Position numbers and translations under genes: made by a program. DNA of 7,350 nucleotides from assembly GCA_029940115.1 (NCBI GenBank), contig JAOZRQ010000258.1, positions 1-7,350 of the forward strand, given 5' to 3'. Source of the stretch: Desulfobacterales bacterium. GTDB taxonomy: Bacteria; Desulfobacterota; Desulfobacteria; Desulfobacterales; 4be13. Below the pieces are notes generated by a model. It searched no databases. It was given only the letters and a program-made list of their open reading frames with translations, and was not told where the DNA came from. Below are positions 4,809 through 7,350 of the stretch, one piece after another. The first letter of the stretch is position 1. The number at the start of each line of letters is the position of its first letter.

Positions 4809-6578
4809 ATGCGAATCTCGCTTGAGGAGAGAATCGGCAATCCCGAACTGTTCACCGGCAGAAAGAGGGAGCTGACGTACTTCCTGAACTGGATTGACAG
4901 GATCAGACGAAGGATTTCCATGAGCACGGCCATCCTCTCCCGCAGGAAGACCGGGAAGACCGCGATACTGCAAAGACTCTACAACATCACGTTCCACAAG
5001 GACGCGGGGGTCGTTCCGTTCTACTTTGAGGTCAGGGAGACGGACCAGTGGCTCGGCGACTTCTGTGAGGAGTTCCTCCTCACCTTCGTCTACCACTTCA
5101 TCGCGTTCGGAACCCGGAAGACGGAATACCTGGAATCCGCGCAGTTTGGAACCTTCCAGGATGCCGCGGACGTGGCCCGGAAGGAGGGGTTCGGGTATCT
5201 GGAGATGCTGGCGGAGAGGGCCATCTCACTGAGCGGCGAGGGAAAGACGGACCGTCTGTGGAACATGGTGAGGGAGACCCCCCGGGCCGTTGCCCGGCAT
5301 TATGACCTGCGTGTGCTTCAGATCATTGACGAATTCCAGTTCCTCAACCGTTATATCTACAGAGACGAAGCCTGCAAGAACAGAATCGGCAACCTCGCGG
5401 GCAGCCATCTGCACACGGCCGAGTACAAGAACGCGCCGCTACTGGTGTCCGGGAGCTGGGTGGGCTGGCTTGCGGATGATCTGCGCCGCATGCTTCCGGG
5501 AAGGTTCCAGTTCCATTACCTTGAAGGCCTCCCCGCCGACGAGACGGTCGAGATGATCCTCAGATATTCCCATCTGGAGGGCATTCCCGTGGCCGAGGAG
5601 ATCGTCCCTCTGATGGCCGGGCTGACCGAGGGGAATCCGTTTTACATCACCTCCCTGTTCCGTTCCAAGTATCCAGAAAAGGATTTCACGTCGGAAAAGG
5701 GGCTGCTCGGAACATTGGAATTCGAGACCCTTCACAGCGAGGGAACCATCCGGGGCATCTGGATGGAATACGCAGGCTATGCCATGGACAAGGCCAACAG
5801 CAGGAACGCGAAAAGCATCGTGCTGCATCTCTGCAAACACCGTAAAAGGGAGGTGAGCCGGGAGGAGCTGGAAAAAAAACTGAACCTCGGGATGGGCGAT
5901 TCGGAACTGGAGGAGAAGCTCAAAATCATAGTCAAAGCCGACATCATCGAGCAGGGCCGGAGCAATTTCTATTACAGGGGTGTCCGGGACAACATCTTCG
6001 ACAAGGTGTTCCGGGGCGTCTACGCGGATGAGATTGAGGGCTTCGATCCGAAGGATGTAACAGACGAATACAAGGCCCTGTATGATCAGTTGGAAAAGGA
6101 GAACAGACGGCTGATGGGAGAATACAGCCATTACAGAGGCAAGTTCGCGGAGTATCTGATCATTGACAAGCTGAGGAAACACGCTTATGAAAAGAACCGG
6201 GTGTTTCTCGGCATGATCGAGAATTTGCCGGATGACTTCAGGTTCGCCGAATATGAGACCGTATGGTCCTACTCGGCTTCGCCGTTTCATAAGAGAGACA
6301 TTCAAATTGATATTCTGGCCGTCGCGGCCGACAAAAACGATTACTCCCTGATCGGGGAGGTGAAAAACCGGAAATCCAAGTTTTCCGTGAGGGAGGCCCG
6401 GGAGTTTGTGAAGAAGGCGGAGGAACTGAAAAAGCTTGAAAACATCGGCAGATCCGTGCGCTTTGTCTTTTCTGTGAACGGGCTTTATAAAAACACCCTG
6501 GAATATCTGGAAAAGCACGGAATCGCCTGGAGTTCCGATCAGCGGTGGCTCAAGGCTCCGAAGAGAATCAGGATTTAG
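4809..6578 (+). CDS. Archaeal-type STAND/AAA ATPase fused to a PD-(D/E)XK nuclease
   Basis: This 589-residue cytoplasmic protein starts with the FTGRKREL box (15-22) common at the N-terminus of archaeal-type ATPases. A Walker A of the form SRRKTGKT follows (44-51, Lys50 and Thr51); the usual leading Gly is Ser. Walker B is VLQIIDE (169-175, Asp174-Glu175), and a sensor-like LLVSGSW follows. The region with LPGRF, LEGLPADE and LTEGNPFYI is typical of this ATPase family. A winged-helix-like part comes next (SREELEKKLNL, ~355 onward), then a coiled-coil-like link (DQLEKENRRLMGEY). The C-terminus is a restriction-endonuclease-like domain with helix GKFAEYLIIDKLR (Glu448), IQIDILAV (Asp501) and IGEVKNRK (Glu517, Lys519), i.e. 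D-x15-E-x-K, so it looks catalytically complete. The family link is to ATPase_2/DUF234-like proteins; a defence or mobile-element role is inference. It has its own strong ribosome site after a repeat-filled spacer. No methylase, toxin or other obvious partner is adjacent. Confidence 0.85.
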   Translation: MRISLEERIGNPELFTGRKRELTYFLNWIDRIRRRISMSTAILSRRKTGKTAILQRLYNITFHKDAGVVPFYFEVRETDQWLGDFCEEFLLTFVYHFIAFGTRKTEYLESAQFGTFQDAADVARKEGFGYLEMLAERAISLSGEGKTDRLWNMVRETPRAVARHYDLRVLQIIDEFQFLNRYIYRDEACKNRIGNLAGSHLHTAEYKNAPLLVSGSWVGWLADDLRRMLPGRFQFHYLEGLPADETVEMILRYSHLEGIPVAEEIVPLMAGLTEGNPFYITSLFRSKYPEKDFTSEKGLLGTLEFETLHSEGTIRGIWMEYAGYAMDKANSRNAKSIVLHLCKHRKREVSREELEKKLNLGMGDSELEEKLKIIVKADIIEQGRSNFYYRGVRDNIFDKVFRGVYADEIEGFDPKDVTDEYKALYDQLEKENRRLMGEYSHYRGKFAEYLIIDKLRKHAYEKNRVFLGMIENLPDDFRFAEYETVWSYSASPFHKRDIQIDILAVAADKNDYSLIGEVKNRKSKFSVREAREFVKKAEELKKLENIGRSVRFVFSVNGLYKNTLEYLEKHGIAWSSDQRWLKAPKRIRI

Positions 6579-6684
6579 GTCATCTGGGTCAGTTCTCCGT
6601 CACTCCTGTCCCGATCATGAGGGCCTGTCCGGCGGCCGCGGAAGCGGCTGAAAAAAACGGGAATTTCCATCAGCCCAGCCAGAG

Positions 6685-6740
6685 CCCATAGTCCCATAGT
6701 CCCATAGTCCCATAGCCCATAGCCCCAGAGCCCATAGCCC
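6685..6740. repeat. CCCATAGT / CCCATAG tandem array abutting the rhomboid start codon
   Basis: Three copies of CCCATAGT (6685, 6693, 6701) are followed by CCCATAG twice (6709, 6716), a variant CCCCAGAG (6723), CCCATAG (6731) and a last partial CCCATGA. The ATG of the rhomboid gene is part of that last unit. Unit length alternates between 8 and 7 nt. An apparent reading frame on the minus strand rich in Gly, Leu, Trp and Met is only the translation of this repeat. Confidence 0.93.
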
Positions 6741-7307
6741 ATGAATAAAATTCGTTATAATTCCCCTGCGATTCTGACGTTTTCGATCATTGCCGTGGGG
6801 ATTCACCTGATTGATTCCTTTCTGATTCGTGAATTCACGATCAGATATTTTGTTGTGAGACCCAGCATGTCCCTGTTGAACCCGTTGGATTATTTCCGAC
6901 TGATCTCCCATGTGCTGGGTCATGCAAACTGGAACCACCTGATCGGCAACCTGACCTACATGTTGCTCCTCGGGCCGATGCTCGAAGAGAAATACGGCAC
7001 GTCCACCATTCTGTCAATGATGCTCATCACCGCATTCTCTACGGGGGTGATCAACATGCTGCTATTCTCCACGGGACTGCTTGGTGCAAGCGGCATTGTC
7101 TTCATGCTGATCATTCTCGCCTCTATCGCGGATATCAGGCGTGGATCCATTCCGTTGACATTCCTGCTGGTCGCGAGTATTTTCATGGGGGGTGAAATCT
7201 TGAAAGCGTTCCGTAGCGACAATATTTCCCAGATGGCGCATATCGTCGGCGGGATATCCGGAGCGGTGTGCGGCTTCCTGCTGGCGAACGTGAGGCGTGA
7301 GGCGTGA
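6741..7307 (+). CDS. Rhomboid-family intramembrane serine protease
   Basis: This 188-residue polytopic membrane protein cuts transmembrane substrates within the lipid bilayer. All key residues are present: HANWNHLIGN (His61, His66, Asn70, the H-x4-H-x3-N of helix 2), the nucleophile motif GASG (Ser117) and AHIVGG (His167, the catalytic base). Hydrophobic spans run at about 9-29, 56-80, 89-111, 113-130, 137-153 and 165-184, the six-helix core without an extra domain. An in-frame TAG at 6735 limits the start to the ATG at 6741, which lies inside a CCCATAG-type repeat and has no Shine-Dalgarno sequence. The last codons (VRREA and the stop) are made from GTGAGGC repeats. The gene is 162 bp downstream of the ATPase-nuclease on the same strand. 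Its substrate is unknown. Confidence 0.92.
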   Translation: MNKIRYNSPAILTFSIIAVGIHLIDSFLIREFTIRYFVVRPSMSLLNPLDYFRLISHVLGHANWNHLIGNLTYMLLLGPMLEEKYGTSTILSMMLITAFSTGVINMLLFSTGLLGASGIVFMLIILASIADIRRGSIPLTFLLVASIFMGGEILKAFRSDNISQMAHIVGGISGAVCGFLLANVRREA

Positions 7308-7350
7308 GGCGTGATGCGTGGGACGTGAGGCGTGAGGCGTGAGGCGTGAG
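7290..7350. repeat. GTGAGGC heptanucleotide array (8 units plus partial, open at window edge)
   Basis: Units at 7290, 7297, 7304, 7325, 7332 and 7339 are exact GTGAGGC; those at 7311 (GTGATGC) and 7318 (GTGGGAC) are variants; a partial unit reaches the window end. The array begins inside the rhomboid gene, supplies its final residues and its TGA (7305-7307), and continues beyond. It may extend outside the window. Confidence 0.96.

Noticed and set aside
5439..6518. Open minus-strand frame of 359 codons opposite the ATPase-nuclease
   Set aside because: It is a mirror of the strongly coding plus strand, where Walker and nuclease motifs are in frame. The composition is as expected for an antisense shadow.
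6635..6656. GCCGC-GGAA-GCGGC hairpin as terminator of the ATPase-nuclease gene
   Set aside because: On the plus strand it is followed by a run of A, not T, and the stem is only 5 bp. On the minus strand there is no gene that it would terminate.
6615..6938. Minus-strand frame with a Gly-Leu-Trp-Met-rich part
   Set aside because: The rich part is the CCCATAG array translated, and the remainder is antisense to the rhomboid gene.

Overview
The window looks like bacterial chromosomal DNA from a Gram-negative, repeat-rich genome. It has an outer-membrane-type lipoprotein with a curli/flagellar-assembly-like domain, a stand-alone EIIA of the PTS regulatory type, a PII-like protein and a rhomboid protease. 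Many intergenic spacers are packed with short tandem words and nested palindromes. That style, together with the gene content, would suit a Desulfobacterota-like (sulfate-reducer-type) genome. This placement is inference only; there is no rRNA or other phylogenetic marker here.

Left part (1-1260), minus strand: a PTS EIIA-type protein gene (669-1139) is followed by a PII-like gene (76-453). The two are separated by a ~200 bp imperfect inverted-repeat element (464-661). Two heptanucleotide arrays (1-49 and 63-90) lie at the 3' end of the PII-like gene and overlap its last codons. A perfect-looking nested palindrome (1201-1257) lies just upstream of the EIIA gene.

Middle spacer (about 1140-2522): this stretch of nearly 1.4 kb has no intact gene that I can support. 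It holds the nested palindrome, a second imperfect inverted-repeat element (1319-1499), what looks like the wreck of a ~130-codon gene carrying several single-base frameshifts (about 1797-2198), a good sigma70-like promoter (2374-2402), and a short leader containing a possible fragment of a RelE/ParE-type toxin gene (2445-2520).

Right part (2523-7350), plus strand: a 691-residue lipoprotein with TPR-like, Ig-like, CsgG/FlgO-like and FlgT-C-like regions comes first. A spacer built from four related small repeats (4617-4786) follows. Next is a 589-residue fusion of an archaeal-type STAND/AAA ATPase with a C-terminal PD-(D/E)XK nuclease. A spacer carrying CCCATAG(T) arrays leads into an intact rhomboid protease whose start codon and stop codon both lie inside repeat units.

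The genes do not form one obvious pathway. EIIA and PII-like probably form a small regulatory pair. The lipoprotein, the ATPase-nuclease and the rhomboid each sit behind their own repeat-filled spacer and may be independently expressed. The most distinctive signal of the window is the repeated use of different 7-nt (or 14-nt) periodic words at gene boundaries. The most interesting protein is the ATPase-nuclease fusion.
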